Source: Cellulomonas hominis
GTDB taxonomy: Bacteria; Actinomycetota; Actinomycetes; Actinomycetales; Cellulomonadaceae
Length of the DNA: 64,000 nt
Assembly (NCBI RefSeq): GCF_014201095.1
Contig: NZ_JACHDN010000001.1
Coordinates: 3,100,001-3,164,000, forward strand
Reading direction: 5' to 3'
Shown: positions 34,981 through 44,522 of the stretch, piece by piece
Layout of the letters: each line of letters opens with the position of its first letter
Numbering within the stretch: position 1 is the stretch's first letter
The notes under the pieces: model-generated
Seen by the model: the letters and a program-made list of their open reading frames with translations, nothing else
What the model was told of the DNA's origin: nothing
Database searches by the model: none
Translations under genes and position numbers: made by a program

Positions 34981-35106
34981 TGCGGTCCTCTTCGCTCGGC
35001 GTGCTCGGGTGGTGGGGTGGGTGCGCTGCTCGGCCCATTGTGCAGCGGACGCGCGGCGGCGGGTATTCCGGGGCGGATTCCGGACGACGGTGTCGGGGGT
35101 CGCGGC

Positions 35107-35112
35107 TAGGGT
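35107..35112 (+). promoter_or_regulatory. Candidate -10 (TAGGGT) for leaderless transcript
   Basis: TAGGGT is followed by seven bases and GTG 35120. No ribosome site is present between them. Confidence 0.5.
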
Positions 35113-35119
35113 CGTCGCC

Positions 35120-36046
35120 GTGCCAGCACCCGTCATCGCCGCCCGCGGCCTCGTCAAGCGCTTCGGCGACCTCGCCGCCGTCGACGGCATCGACCTCGAG
35201 GTCCCGCCGGGGGAGTCCTTCGGACTGCTCGGCCCGAACGGCGCCGGCAAGTCGACCACGATGCGGATGATCGGCGCGGTGTCGTCGCGGACGGCCGGCG
35301 ACCTGCGCGTCCTCGGCCTCGACCCCGACACCCACGGGCCCGAGATCCGCTCCCAGCTCGGCGTCGTCCCGCAGGAGGACAACCTCGACACCGAGTTGCG
35401 CGCCCGGGACAACCTCATCGTGTACGGCCGGTACTTCGGCCTGCCGCGCGCGGTGTGCGCCGAGCGTGCGGACCGGCTGCTGGCGTTCGCGCAGCTCGAG
35501 GACAAGGCGCGGGCCAAGGTCGACGACCTGTCCGGCGGCATGAAGCGCCGGCTGACCATCGCCCGCGCGCTGGTGAACGAGCCGCCCGTCCTCATGCTGG
35601 ACGAGCCGACCACCGGCCTGGACCCGCAGGCCCGGCACGTGCTGTGGGACCGGCTGTTCCGACTCAAGGAGCGTGGGACCACCCTCGTGCTGACCACGCA
35701 CTACATGGACGAGGCCGAGCAGCTCTGCGACCGGCTGGTCGTCGTCGACCACGGCCGGATCATGGCCGAGGGCAGCCCCGCCGAGCTCATCCGCACCTAC
35801 TCCTCCCGCGAGGTCGCCGAGCTGCGGTTCGGCTCCGACCGGAACGAGGCCGCGGCCCGCGAGCTCGCCGGCGTCGGCGACCGCATCGAGGTCCTGCCCG
35901 ACCGGGTGCTGGTGTACGCGTCCGACGGCGAGGCCGTCCTCGACCACGCGGTGCGGGTCGGCATGCGGCCCACGACCAGCCTCGTGCGGCGGTCCAGCCT
36001 GGAGGACGTGTTCCTCCGGCTCACCGGACGGAGCCTGATCGAGTGA
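35120..36046 (+). CDS. ABC-2 type exporter ATP-binding protein, DrrA/NodI type
   Basis: A 308-residue ATPase with Walker [10 protein letters not shown] (residues 38-46), Q-loop VVPQEDNLD, signature LSGGMKRR, Walker [15 protein letters not shown] and the switch His in TTHYMDEAE. The C-terminal extension (about 220-308) ending [19 protein letters not shown] is typical of DrrA/NodI-type exporters that pump drugs, polysaccharides or lipids. It overlaps the first permease gene by four bases. The second permease gene is frameshifted, so the complex may have only one intact channel subunit. Confidence 0.93.
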   Translation: MPAPVIAARGLVKRFGDLAAVDGIDLEVPPGESFGLLGPNGAGKSTTMRMIGAVSSRTAGDLRVLGLDPDTHGPEIRSQLGVVPQEDNLDTELRARDNLIVYGRYFGLPRAVCAERADRLLAFAQLEDKARAKVDDLSGGMKRRLTIARALVNEPPVLMLDEPTTGLDPQARHVLWDRLFRLKERGTTLVLTTHYMDEAEQLCDRLVVVDHGRIMAEGSPAELIRTYSSREVAELRFGSDRNEAAARELAGVGDRIEVLPDRVLVYASDGEAVLDHAVRVGMRPTTSLVRRSSLEDVFLRLTGRSLIE

Positions 36047-36888
36047 CCGCCCCCGCCCAGGTCCAGGACCCGGCCGCCCTCGCGCGCGACGCCGCCCGCC
36101 GGCCCCGGCGGCTCGGTGCGCTGTACGTCGCCGAGTACCGGCTGCGCTCCGCGAAGGCGTACGGCTGGACCATCGTCGTGTCGAGCATCGGCGTGCCGCT
36201 GCTCTACCTGCTCGGCCTCGGCCGCGGCCTGCAGACCTTCGTCGGCGACCTGGGCACCGGGCCGGACGGGGCGCCCGTCGACTACCTCGTGTTCGTCGCG
36301 CCCGCGCTGCTGGTCACCGCGGCCGTCTCCATCGCCACCGAGGAGTTCACCTACACGGTGATGGAGGGCTTCAAGTGGCGGCGCACGTTCTGGGCCGTGA
36401 ACGCGACGCCCGTGCAGCCCGCGCAGATCACCGCCGGGCTGGCGCTCGCGGTCGGCGCGCGGATGCTCGTCACGTCGGTGGCGTACTACCTGATCATCGT
36501 GGCGTTCGGCGCGGTCGGGGACCCGCTCGGGGCGGCGCTGCTCCCGCTGATCGGGCTGCTCGCGGGCATGGCGTTCGGCCTGCCGCTGCTCGCCTACGCC
36601 GCGTCGCTGACCGAGGACAAGGGCCAGTTCGCCGTCGTGCGGCGGTTCGTGTTCACGCCCATGTTCCTGTTCTCCGGCACGTTCTACCCGCTGGACACCC
36701 TGCCCGGCTGGCTGCACTGGATCGGCTGGATCTCGCCGGTCTGGCACGGGACCGAGCTCGGGCGGGCGGCCTCCTACGGCGCGCCCATCGGGGCGGGCAT
36801 GGCCGCCGTGCACGTCGTGTTCCTGGTCGCGCTGGCGGCCGGGGGCTGGTGGGCGGCGCGGCGCCGGTTCGAGCGGAGGCTGCGATGA
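36043..36888 (+). CDS. ABC-2 type exporter permease (first)
   Basis: A 281-residue membrane protein from GTG 36043 (GTGA overlap). It has about six helices: YGWTIVVSSIGVPLLYLLGLG, APALLVTAAVSIATEEFTY, MLVTSVAYYLIIVAFG, LLPLIGLLAGMAFGLPLLAYA, FTPMFLFSGTFYPLDTLPGWL in parts, and a last one at the C-terminus. The FSGTFYP-type motif is characteristic of ABC-2 (DrrB/NodJ) permeases. It overlaps the following permease start by four bases (ATGA), so the pair was translated together to form a heterodimer. Confidence 0.9.
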   Translation: MTAPAQVQDPAALARDAARRPRRLGALYVAEYRLRSAKAYGWTIVVSSIGVPLLYLLGLGRGLQTFVGDLGTGPDGAPVDYLVFVAPALLVTAAVSIATEEFTYTVMEGFKWRRTFWAVNATPVQPAQITAGLALAVGARMLVTSVAYYLIIVAFGAVGDPLGAALLPLIGLLAGMAFGLPLLAYAASLTEDKGQFAVVRRFVFTPMFLFSGTFYPLDTLPGWLHWIGWISPVWHGTELGRAASYGAPIGAGMAAVHVVFLVALAAGGWWAARRRFERRLR

Positions 36889-37740
36889 CCGAGGACCTGC
36901 GCGAGGCCGGCCTGCTGCTCGTGCGGCGGCCGGCGACCGGGCTGCGGCGGCTGCCCGCCGTGCGCGCGCTGTACTCCGGGAACGCGCGCGTGGTCGTGCG
37001 CCGCGGGCTGCTGGCCACCAAGAGCACCAACTGGGTGGTCGTCGTCTCCGGGTTCTTCGAGCCCGTGTTCTTCCTGCTCGCGATGGGCGTCGGCCTCGGC
37101 AGCTACATCGGCGACGTCGACCCCGGCACCGGGACGGCCGTGCCGTACGCGGCGTACATCGCCCCGGCGCTGCTGGCGGTCTCCGCGATGAACGGGGCGG
37201 TCTTACGACTCGACGTGGAACGTCTTCTTCAAGATGCACTTCGGGAAGCTCTACGACGCGATGCTCTCCACGTCGCTCGGGCCGCTCGACGTGGCGCTGG
37301 GGGAGATCTGCTACGCCCTGCTGCGCGGGCTGGTGTACGCCGCCGGGTTCCTCACCGTCATGCAGGTGCTCGGGCTGAACCTCGCGTGGACCGCCGTGCT
37401 GTCGCTGCCCGCGGTGCTGCTCATCGCGTTCGGGTTCGCGAGCCTCGGGATGGCGATCACGTCGTACATGACGACGTTCCAGCAGATGGACTGGATCGCG
37501 ATCGTCATGCTCCCGATGTTCCTGCTGTCCGCGACCTTCTTCCCGATCTCCGTGTACCCGGAGCCGGTGCAGTGGCTCATCCAGGCCATGCCGCTGTGGC
37601 ACGGGGTGGAGCTGATCCGCGGGCTGACCACCGGGCAGCTCAGCGGGGGGACGTGGGTGCACGTGGCGTACTTCGCGGCGATGATCGCGGTCGGCCTGGT
37701 CGCGACGACCCGCCGGCTGCGGGCGCTGTTCCTGGACTGA
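36885..37740 (+). pseudogene. ABC-2 type exporter permease (second), frameshifted
   Basis: Begins at ATG 36885 in an ATGA overlap and reads correctly to SAMNGAV (codon ending 37202), then changes frame. The rest of the protein continues in the +1 frame from 37204 (YDSTWNVFFKMHFGKLYDAM) to the stop at 37740. Removing one T from the TT at 37203-37204 restores a continuous protein of about 284 residues with NodJ/DrrB features, including FFPISVYPEPVQWLIQAMPLWHGVELIRG in parts. The extra base also creates TTA, a codon otherwise very rare in this DNA. It is either a real inactivating mutation or a sequencing error; the remainder shows no decay, which favours error or a very recent event. Confidence 0.85.
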
Positions 37741-37790
37741 CCACCGGCGCCGGCGCCGCGCCGGCACCCCACCGGGTTTGGCCGCGGGCC

Positions 37791-37892
37791 GGCGAGGCCG
37801 GCGGTTGCGCGGCGCGCCCGTCCGAGGTCGGCGGTTGCGCCCGACACGCCGGTGCGACGCGCCGACGCCGGGGGCGCAACCGACGACCTCGG
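37791..37892. terminator. Inverted repeat with a duplicated left arm (element d)
   Basis: The main hairpin has arms at 37822-37842 and 37872-37892 (21 bases, one mismatch), with CGACACGCCG at the start of the loop. A second copy of the left arm (GGCGAGGCCGGCGGTTGCGC, 37791-37810) lies upstream and could pair with the same right arm. It sits between the convergent permease and glycosylase genes. Confidence 0.75.
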
Positions 37893-37986
37893 CGGCGAGC
37901 GCGGGTGGTGCGGGGTGCGGGGTGCGGGGCGCGGGAGTGCGGCTGGTGCGGGGTGCGCGACGCGGGCGCGCGGGGGTGCCCGGGCG

Positions 37987-38940
37987 TCAGGCGAAGCGCG
38001 CGGCCCGGCGCGGGCGCGGGCGGGTGCGCGGCGCCGCCGCCCGCTCGGTCAGCTCCAGCAGCCGGACCACCCGCCCGCGGTGCGGCGCCCACGGGGCGAG
38101 CACCTCGAGCAGCTCGTCCTGCTCCACCCGCCGCCCGGCGACCGCCGCGCCGACGAGCCGGGGCAGGTGCAGGTCCCCGACGGAGACCGCGTCGGCGTCC
38201 CCGAGCACCCGCCGGGTCGTCTCGGCCACCGTCCACACCCCGATCCCGGGCACGGTGCCGAGCCGGCGGCGCAGCTCGGCCGGGTCGAGTCCCGCACCCT
38301 CCTCCAGCCGCCGGGCGACCGCCGCGGCCCGCAGGATCGTGGACGCGCGCTGGTCGTCGACCCCGGCCCGCCGCCAGTCCCACACGGGGACCTCCCGCCA
38401 GCCGACCGCGTCGGGCGGCACCCGCATCCCGGCCGGCGCGGGGCCGGGCGGGACGCTGCCGTGCCTGAGCAGCAGCCGGCGCCACGCGGCGTGCGCGTCG
38501 ATCGTCAGCACCCGCTGCTCCAGGACCGCCGGCACCAGCGCGCCGAGCACGTCGCCCGTCCGGGGGATCCGCAGCCCACGCAGCCGCCGGTGTGCGGCGG
38601 CGAGGCCGAGGTGGCCCGCGGGGTCGAACGCGCGCGGGTCGTCGCGCGCGCCCAGCAGGTCCGGCACGCCGGCGAGCGCCCGCGATGCGCCCGGTCCCCA
38701 GGCGGTGGCGGCGACTACGCCGCCGGCCGGTCGCAGGTGCAGCGTCGCCGGTCCGTCCGCGGTGCGCAGCGCGAGCCAGGCGGTGCCGTCGGGCTGCACC
38801 CGCAGGGTCGGGTCCCCGGCGCCTCGGCGCAGCATGAGCAGCGTGAGGCGCACGTCGAGCGGCCCGTCGGGCCGGTGCTCGGCGGACAGGGACCGCCCGG
38901 CGTCGAGCGCGGGGGACGGGTGGGGCATGCCCTCCAGCAT
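37987..38940 (-). CDS. DNA-3-methyladenine glycosylase, AlkA/HhH-GPD family
   Basis: A 317-residue protein with the helix-hairpin-helix GPD signature LGTVPGIGVWTVAETTRRVLGDADAVSVGDLHL in parts; the hairpin is VPGIGVWTA-like and the catalytic aspartate falls in the SVGD region. Earlier segments such as DVLGALVPAVLEQRVLTIDAHAAWRRLL in parts match the HhH-GPD all-helical fold. It would remove alkylated bases from DNA. Start ATG 38940 is chosen; ATG 38928 has GGAGG but only two bases away. The N-terminal 100 residues resemble the AlkA N-terminal domain only weakly. Confidence 0.82.
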   Translation of the reverse strand: MLEGMPHPSPALDAGRSLSAEHRPDGPLDVRLTLLMLRRGAGDPTLRVQPDGTAWLALRTADGPATLHLRPAGGVVAATAWGPGASRALAGVPDLLGARDDPRAFDPAGHLGLAAAHRRLRGLRIPRTGDVLGALVPAVLEQRVLTIDAHAAWRRLLLRHGSVPPGPAPAGMRVPPDAVGWREVPVWDWRRAGVDDQRASTILRAAAVARRLEEGAGLDPAELRRRLGTVPGIGVWTVAETTRRVLGDADAVSVGDLHLPRLVGAAVAGRRVEQDELLEVLAPWAPHRGRVVRLLELTERAAAPRTRPRPRRAARFA

Positions 38941-39026
38941 GCCGGACCCCGCCGACACGGTCGCGTGCGGCGGGGTCCGGGGGCCGGGGCGGCGGGACGG
39001 CCGCGCCGCGGGCGCGGCGGTGGCGG

Positions 39027-39916
<890 letters not shown>

Positions 39917-39917
39917 A

Positions 39918-39933
39918 GAGAACGAGCGTTTTC
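39918..39933. promoter_or_regulatory. TetR operator 2
   Basis: GAGAACGAGCGTTTTC repeats operator 1 (GAGAACG-NN-CGTTCTC) with one mismatch in the right half. The centres of the two sites are 35 bases apart. Confidence 0.8.
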
Positions 39934-39957
39934 CCCGCAACCCCCGTGAGGTGTCCG

Positions 39958-40566
39958 ATGGTCGAACACGCGACGGCGACCGCGGTCCCGGTCCAGCCCG
40001 GGTCCGACGACGCCCTCCGCGAGCAGGTGCTCGACGCGGCCGACCGGCTCTACTACAGCCGCGGCATCCAGGCCGTCGGCATGGACGAGCTGCGCGCCGC
40101 CGCCGGCGTGCCGCTCAAGCGGCTCTACCGGCTGTTCGCCTCGAAGGACGCGATCGTCGCGGAGGTGCTCCGCCGCCGGCACGCCCTGTGGGAGGAGGGG
40201 CTGACCGCCGCGGTGATCGCCGCCGGCACCCCGCGCGACCGGCTGCTCGCGATCTACGACTACCTCGCCGGGTGGTTCGCGCAGGGCGACTTCCACGGGT
40301 GCATGTTCATCAACGCGTTCGGCGAGCTCGGCGGCTGCTCGTCGGAGGTGGCGGACCTGGCGCGCGAGCACAAGGCCGGGTTCCAGGCGTACGTCGCCGA
40401 GCTGGTCGAGGTGGCCGGCGGACCGCCCGTCCTCGCGGCGCAGCTCGCGATCCTCGCGGAGGGCGCGCAGACGACGGCCGCGATCTCGGGCTCCCCGGAC
40501 GCCGCGGCCCAGGCGCGCGCGGCCGCGGTCACGTTGATCGACGCCGCGGGCGTCGCCGCCGGCTGA
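39958..40566 (+). CDS. TetR/AcrR-family transcriptional repressor
   Basis: A 202-residue regulator; start ATG 39958 is chosen for GAGGTG five bases upstream, over GTG 39946. The N-terminal helix-turn-helix is about residues 20-65: REQVLDAADRLYYSRGIQAVGMDELRAAAGVPLKRLYRLFASKDAIVAEVL in parts. The ligand-binding domain contains FHGCMFINAFGELG, a pattern seen in YxaF/LmrA-like TetR proteins. The two GAGAACG-type palindromes in its promoter mark autorepression and control of the divergent hydrolase. Confidence 0.92.
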   Translation: MVEHATATAVPVQPGSDDALREQVLDAADRLYYSRGIQAVGMDELRAAAGVPLKRLYRLFASKDAIVAEVLRRRHALWEEGLTAAVIAAGTPRDRLLAIYDYLAGWFAQGDFHGCMFINAFGELGGCSSEVADLAREHKAGFQAYVAELVEVAGGPPVLAAQLAILAEGAQTTAAISGSPDAAAQARAAAVTLIDAAGVAAG

Positions 40567-40572
40567 CGACCC

Positions 40573-41538
40573 TCAGGCCGCGCGGCTCCCGGTCACGCTC
40601 CCGAGCCAGTCGAACACCGCCGCCACGTACGCCGCGTACGGCTCGGGCGCCGACAGCGCCAGGTCGTGGATGCCGCCCGGGATCGTCACGAGCGTGACGT
40701 CCTCCCCGAGCCGCGGCGCGCGCGCCCAGATCTGCTCGACGTCGAGCACCGTGTCCTGGGCGTCCAGCAGGGGGTTGGTCCGCGAGTTGGGCCCCGACTC
40801 CGCGGCGGTGCACACCAGCACGGGGGCCTCGATCCGCAGGCCGCGCGCCAGCCGCGCCTGGCCGCGCCGGACGGCCCGCATCCAGCCGGCCCGCACCGGG
40901 AACCCCTCGGCCGGCTTGAGCGCCCGGTCGTACTCCCACCGCCCGCCGTTCGCCGCGTGCAGGTGCCACGAGTACGCCGACGGGCCGTCCGCGAGCACCC
41001 GCATCGGGTCCACCGGCGCCAGGCCGTCGAGCACCCAGGTCGACACCACGCGCTGGAACCACCGGGCGTTGAGGTCGAACCACGGGCTGTTGAGCACCAG
41101 GGCGTCCACGGCGGTGCGCCCGCCGGGGCTGTTGGCCCAGAGCGCGGCGGTGAGCCCGCCGGTGGAGTGCGCGTGCACCGTCAGCCGGTCGTGCCCGGGC
41201 ACGTCCCGCACCAGCCGCGCCGCCAGGCCGAGGTCCGCGCGGTACTCGGCGAGGTCGTCGACGTAGTGCGGCACCTGGCCCTCGCGCCACGAGCGCCCGC
41301 AGCGGCGCAGGTCCAGGGCGTAGAACGTGTGGCCCCGGCGCTCCCAGTCCGCGGCGAGGTGGGTCTGGAAGAAGTAGTCGTTGAACCCGTGCACGTGCAG
41401 CACGGCGGGCCCGCCGGGCTCCCGCGACCCGGGGGAGCGGCGCACGACCGTCGCGACCAGGTCGGGGTCCGTCGCGGACAGCGCCAGGGTCGTCCGTTCC
41501 CAGCCCGGCCCGAGCAGGTCCGGCTCCCACGTGGTCAT
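40573..41538 (-). CDS. Alpha/beta hydrolase, lysophospholipase-like
   Basis: A 321-residue hydrolase of the Hydrolase_4 type: HVHGFNDYFFQTHLAADWERRGHTFYALDLRRCGRS in parts, nucleophile in VHAHSTGGL (Ser), and the C-terminal His in PGGIHDLALS. No signal peptide. Family members cut monoacylglycerols, lysophospholipids or other carboxyl esters. Its ATG overlaps the stop of the MFS gene by four bases (ATGA), so it is expressed with that transporter; it may act on the same compound. The stop lies six bases from the convergent tetR stop. Confidence 0.85.
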   Translation of the reverse strand: MTTWEPDLLGPGWERTTLALSATDPDLVATVVRRSPGSREPGGPAVLHVHGFNDYFFQTHLAADWERRGHTFYALDLRRCGRSWREGQVPHYVDDLAEYRADLGLAARLVRDVPGHDRLTVHAHSTGGLTAALWANSPGGRTAVDALVLNSPWFDLNARWFQRVVSTWVLDGLAPVDPMRVLADGPSAYSWHLHAANGGRWEYDRALKPAEGFPVRAGWMRAVRRGQARLARGLRIEAPVLVCTAAESGPNSRTNPLLDAQDTVLDVEQIWARAPRLGEDVTLVTIPGGIHDLALSAPEPYAAYVAAVFDWLGSVTGSRAA

Positions 41539-42953
41539 CGCGGGCTCCGGGCGCCACCGGTCGCCGCCGCGGGCAGCCGCAGCGGCAGCAGGGCGGCGAG
41601 ACCGAGCGCGAGGACTAGCACGAGACCCAGGATGCCCCACCGCTGCGAGCCCGACACCGACACGAACGTCGCGAACGCCAGCGGTGCCAGGAAGCTCGCC
41701 GCACGGCCGGTCGTCGCGTACAGCCCGAACATCTGCGACTCCCGCCCGGCCGGGGTGACCCGGGTCAGCAGCGACCGGCTGGCGGACTGCGCCGGGCCGA
41801 CGAACACGCACAGCAGCAGGCCGCACACCCAGAAGGCGCTCGTCCCGGCGCCGGCGAGCACGAACGTCGCGACGCCCGCGACGACCAGCCCGACCAGCGA
41901 GCCGACGATGAGCGCGCGCGGCCCCACCCGGTCGTCGAGCAGCCCCGCGAGCAGCGTCGACACCCCGGCCACCACGTTCGCGGCGATGGCGAACACGACG
42001 ACCTCGCTCGCCGAGAACCCGAACGTCCCCGACGCGATCACCGCGCCGAACGTGAACACCCCGGCCAGGCCGTCGCGGTACACGGCGCTCGCGAGCAGGA
42101 ACAGCACGGTGCTCCGGGAGGTCCGCCACAGATCCCGCACGTCGGCGACGATCCGCCGGTACGCCTGGACGACGCTCTCGCGGCGGGCCGCGAGAGCGTC
42201 GGCGGGCTCGTCCGGGACCGCCAGCAGCACCGGCACCGCGAACACGCCGAACCACAGCGCCGACACCAGCACAGCGACGCGGATGTTCGCGCCGTCCGCG
42301 GACGTCACCCCGAACCAGCCGACCTCCGGGTCGATGAACCCGACGAACAGCACCAGCAGCAGCACGATCCCGCCGAGGTACCCCGCTCCCCAGCCGAGCC
42401 CGCTGACCCGGCCGAGCGTCGCGGGCGTCGCCACGTGCGGCAGCAGCGCGTTGTAGTGCACCGACGCGAGCTCGAAGGTGAGGTTCCCGACCGCGAGCAG
42501 CGCGATGCCGAGCAGCACGTTCGCGGTCAGGGCGTCGGGGTCGGGCCGGACCAGCGCCATCGTGGCGCACAGGGCGACCGTGATCGCGGTCTGCACCGCG
42601 AGCCCGCGGCGCCGGCGGCCCGAGCCGTCCGCGCGGGTGCCGGTGAGCGGCGCGAGCAGCGCGATCAGCACGCCCGCCGCGGTCAGGCCCCAGCCCAGCC
42701 AGGCGGAGTGCCGCGCGAGCTCCGCGTCCAGGGCGGCGCCGCCGGCGGCCACGACGTCCGGCGCGACGAAGTCCTCGCTGGTGAGCCAGCGGGTGAACAC
42801 GAACGTGGTGATGACGGCGTTGAACGCGGCGGAGCCCCAGTCCCACAGCGCCCAGGCGGCGATCCGGCCGCGCGCGGCGGGCGTGGCGGGCACCGGGGCC
42901 GCGGGCGTCGGCGCGGCGGCGGGGACGGGCGGCGGGACGGCGTCGGCGTGCAC
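41535..42953 (-). CDS. MFS transporter, Atg22/UMF1 family
   Basis: A 472-residue protein with an Ala/Pro-rich N-terminus and about 12 hydrophobic segments. The start WALWDWGSAAFNAVITTFVF, and later VGNLTFELASVHYNALLPHV and RVSGLGWGAGYLGGIVLL, are hallmarks of the UMF1/Atg22-like branch, whose yeast member exports amino acids from the vacuole. The bacterial substrate is unknown. GTG 42953 follows TATGCC by six bases, so it may be leaderless. It is translationally coupled to the following hydrolase gene and divergent from the DUF72 gene. Confidence 0.87.
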   Translation of the reverse strand: MHADAVPPPVPAAAPTPAAPVPATPAARGRIAAWALWDWGSAAFNAVITTFVFTRWLTSEDFVAPDVVAAGGAALDAELARHSAWLGWGLTAAGVLIALLAPLTGTRADGSGRRRRGLAVQTAITVALCATMALVRPDPDALTANVLLGIALLAVGNLTFELASVHYNALLPHVATPATLGRVSGLGWGAGYLGGIVLLLVLFVGFIDPEVGWFGVTSADGANIRVAVLVSALWFGVFAVPVLLAVPDEPADALAARRESVVQAYRRIVADVRDLWRTSRSTVLFLLASAVYRDGLAGVFTFGAVIASGTFGFSASEVVVFAIAANVVAGVSTLLAGLLDDRVGPRALIVGSLVGLVVAGVATFVLAGAGTSAFWVCGLLLCVFVGPAQSASRSLLTRVTPAGRESQMFGLYATTGRAASFLAPLAFATFVSVSGSQRWGILGLVLVLALGLAALLPLRLPAAATGGARSPR

Positions 42954-43053
42954 GGACCAGGCATACCCCCGCCGGGCGTCCGGCGCGTGTCGAACCGCTG
43001 AACGGCCGGGGGCGGCCGCGGGTGAAGCGGTTGCCGCCCCGGCGGACCCTGCT

Positions 43054-43059
43054 TACGGT
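43054..43059 (+). promoter_or_regulatory. Candidate -10 (TACGGT) for leaderless transcript
   Basis: TACGGT is followed by six bases and ATG 43066 of the DUF72 gene, with no ribosome site. Confidence 0.5.
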
Positions 43060-43065
43060 CCGGCC

Positions 43066-43956
43066 ATGGCCTCGGACGTCCGCATCGGCATCTCCGGCTG
43101 GCGGTACGCGCCCTGGCGCGGGGTGTTCTACCCGAAGGGCCTGCCGCAGCGCCGCGAGCTCGAGTACGCCGCGCGGCACCTCGGCTCCGTCGAGGTGAAC
43201 GGCTCGTTCTACGCCCTCCAGCGCCCGGAGTCGTACCGCGCCTGGCGCGCCGAGGTGCCGGACGACTTCGTGTTCTCGGTCAAGGGCGGCCGGTTCGTCA
43301 CCCACATGAAGAAGCTCGCCGACGTCGAGGTGCCGCTCGCGAACTTCTTCGCCTCGGGGGTGCTCGCGCTCGGGCCGGCCCTCGGGCCGGTGCTGTGGCA
43401 GCTCCCGCCGACGCTCGGCTACGACCCCGGCCGGCTCGCCCGGTTCTTCGACCTGCTCCCGCGGACGACGGCCGCGGCCGCCGCGCTGGCGGAGCGGCAC
43501 GACGAGCGGCTCGACGGCCGGGCGTGGACCACCACCGAGGCCGACCGCCCGCTGCGGCACGTGCTGGAGGTCCGGCACGCCTCGTTCGCGACGCCCGCGT
43601 TCCCCGCGCTGCTGCGGGAGCACGGCATCGGTCTCGTGGTCGCGGACACCGCCGGGAAGTGGCCGTACCTCGAGGACGTCACGTCCGACGTCGTGTACGT
43701 CCGGCTGCACGGCGACGCCGAGCTCTACGTCTCCGGGTACGGCGACGAGGCCCTGGACCGGTGGGCCGCGCGGGTCCGGGCGTGGGCGTCCGGGACGGAG
43801 CCGGCGGACGCCCGGCGGCTCGGCCCGACCGCGGCCCCGGCGCCCGACGGGCGGGACGTGTTCGTGTACTTCGACAACGACGTCAAGGTCCGCGCCCCGG
43901 TCGACGCGATGGCCCTGGCGCGCCGCCTCGGGGTCGGCCCGCCGCAGCCGGACTGA
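43066..43956 (+). CDS. DUF72-family (TIM-barrel-like) protein
   Basis: A 296-residue protein matching DUF72: IGISGWRYAPWRGVFYPKGLPQR at the start, VEVNGSFYALQRPESYRAWR, FVFSVKGGRFVTHMKKL, LGPVLWQLPPTL, LEVRHASFATP and a final VFVYFDNDVKVRAP. The family has a TIM-barrel fold with conserved acidic and aromatic residues, and no proven activity that I can name. It stands alone between the divergent MFS gene and an inverted repeat. Confidence 0.88.
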   Translation: MASDVRIGISGWRYAPWRGVFYPKGLPQRRELEYAARHLGSVEVNGSFYALQRPESYRAWRAEVPDDFVFSVKGGRFVTHMKKLADVEVPLANFFASGVLALGPALGPVLWQLPPTLGYDPGRLARFFDLLPRTTAAAAALAERHDERLDGRAWTTTEADRPLRHVLEVRHASFATPAFPALLREHGIGLVVADTAGKWPYLEDVTSDVVYVRLHGDAELYVSGYGDEALDRWAARVRAWASGTEPADARRLGPTAAPAPDGRDVFVYFDNDVKVRAPVDAMALARRLGVGPPQPD

Positions 43957-44009
43957 CCCCGCGGCGGGCCTCCGGCGCCCGGCCCCGCCCCCCGCGCCTG
44001 GCGCCGCGC

Positions 44010-44065
44010 CGAGTGGAGGGTTCGGACGCGACACGCCGCGCGTGTCGGGCAGCACCCTCCACTCG
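44010..44065. terminator. Inverted repeat with nested inner stem (element e)
   Basis: The outer arms CGAGTGGAGGGT (44010-44021) and ACCCTCCACTCG (44054-44065) are perfect. Inside, CGACACGC (44029-44036) and GCGTGTCG (44040-44047) form a perfect eight-base stem with a three-base loop. It lies between the convergent DUF72 and S4-domain genes. Confidence 0.78.
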
Positions 44066-44133
44066 ACGGCGGGTACCGCGCCCGCCGCCCCCGTCCCGGC
44101 CCGCCCCGACCCGCCCCGCTCCGCCCAGGCGCG

Positions 44134-44520
44134 TCAGCGCTCGCGCCCGCGCAGCCGGTCGATCTCCCGGCGCTCGCGCTTGGTCGGCCGCCCCGCGCCG
44201 CGCTCCCGCACCGCCGCCACCGCGACCTGCTCCGGCGGCGGGGGAGCAGGCGTCCGGTCGACGTAGCACTCCGCCGCGGGCGCGGCCCCGACCCGGCACT
44301 CGATGACCCGCGCGACCTCGACGATCCGCTCCGGCCCCTCGCCGCGGACGCGCACCTCGTCCCCGGCCTTGACTGTGGTGGCGGGCTTCGCCCGGTCGCC
44401 GTTGACCCGGACGTGCCCCGCCCGGCACGCGGCCGCCGCCAGCGCGCGGGTCTTCGTCAGGCGCACCGCCCACACCCAGCGGTCCACCCGGGTGCTCGTG
44501 GGTGCGGCGGCGTCGGCCAT
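44134..44520 (-). CDS. S4-domain RNA-binding protein, Hsp15-like
   Basis: A 128-residue basic protein with one S4 RNA-binding domain (about residues 12-75): RVDRWVWAVRLTKTRALAAAACRAGHVRVNGDRAKPATTVKAGDEVRV in parts. A Lys/Arg-rich tail follows (GRPTKRERREIDRLRGRER in parts). This layout is that of the heat-shock protein Hsp15, which binds the large ribosomal subunit carrying nascent chains after stalled translation. It starts two bases after the stop of the PanE-like gene, so they form an operon. Confidence 0.88.
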   Translation of the reverse strand: MADAAAPTSTRVDRWVWAVRLTKTRALAAAACRAGHVRVNGDRAKPATTVKAGDEVRVRGEGPERIVEVARVIECRVGAAPAAECYVDRTPAPPPPEQVAVAAVRERGAGRPTKRERREIDRLRGRER

Positions 44521-44522
44521 CG

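Noticed and set aside
37900..37980. GGGTGCGG-rich stretch before the AlkA-like gene as a tandem-repeat locus
   Set aside because: The copies are irregular in length and sequence; it looks like compositional bias next to element d.
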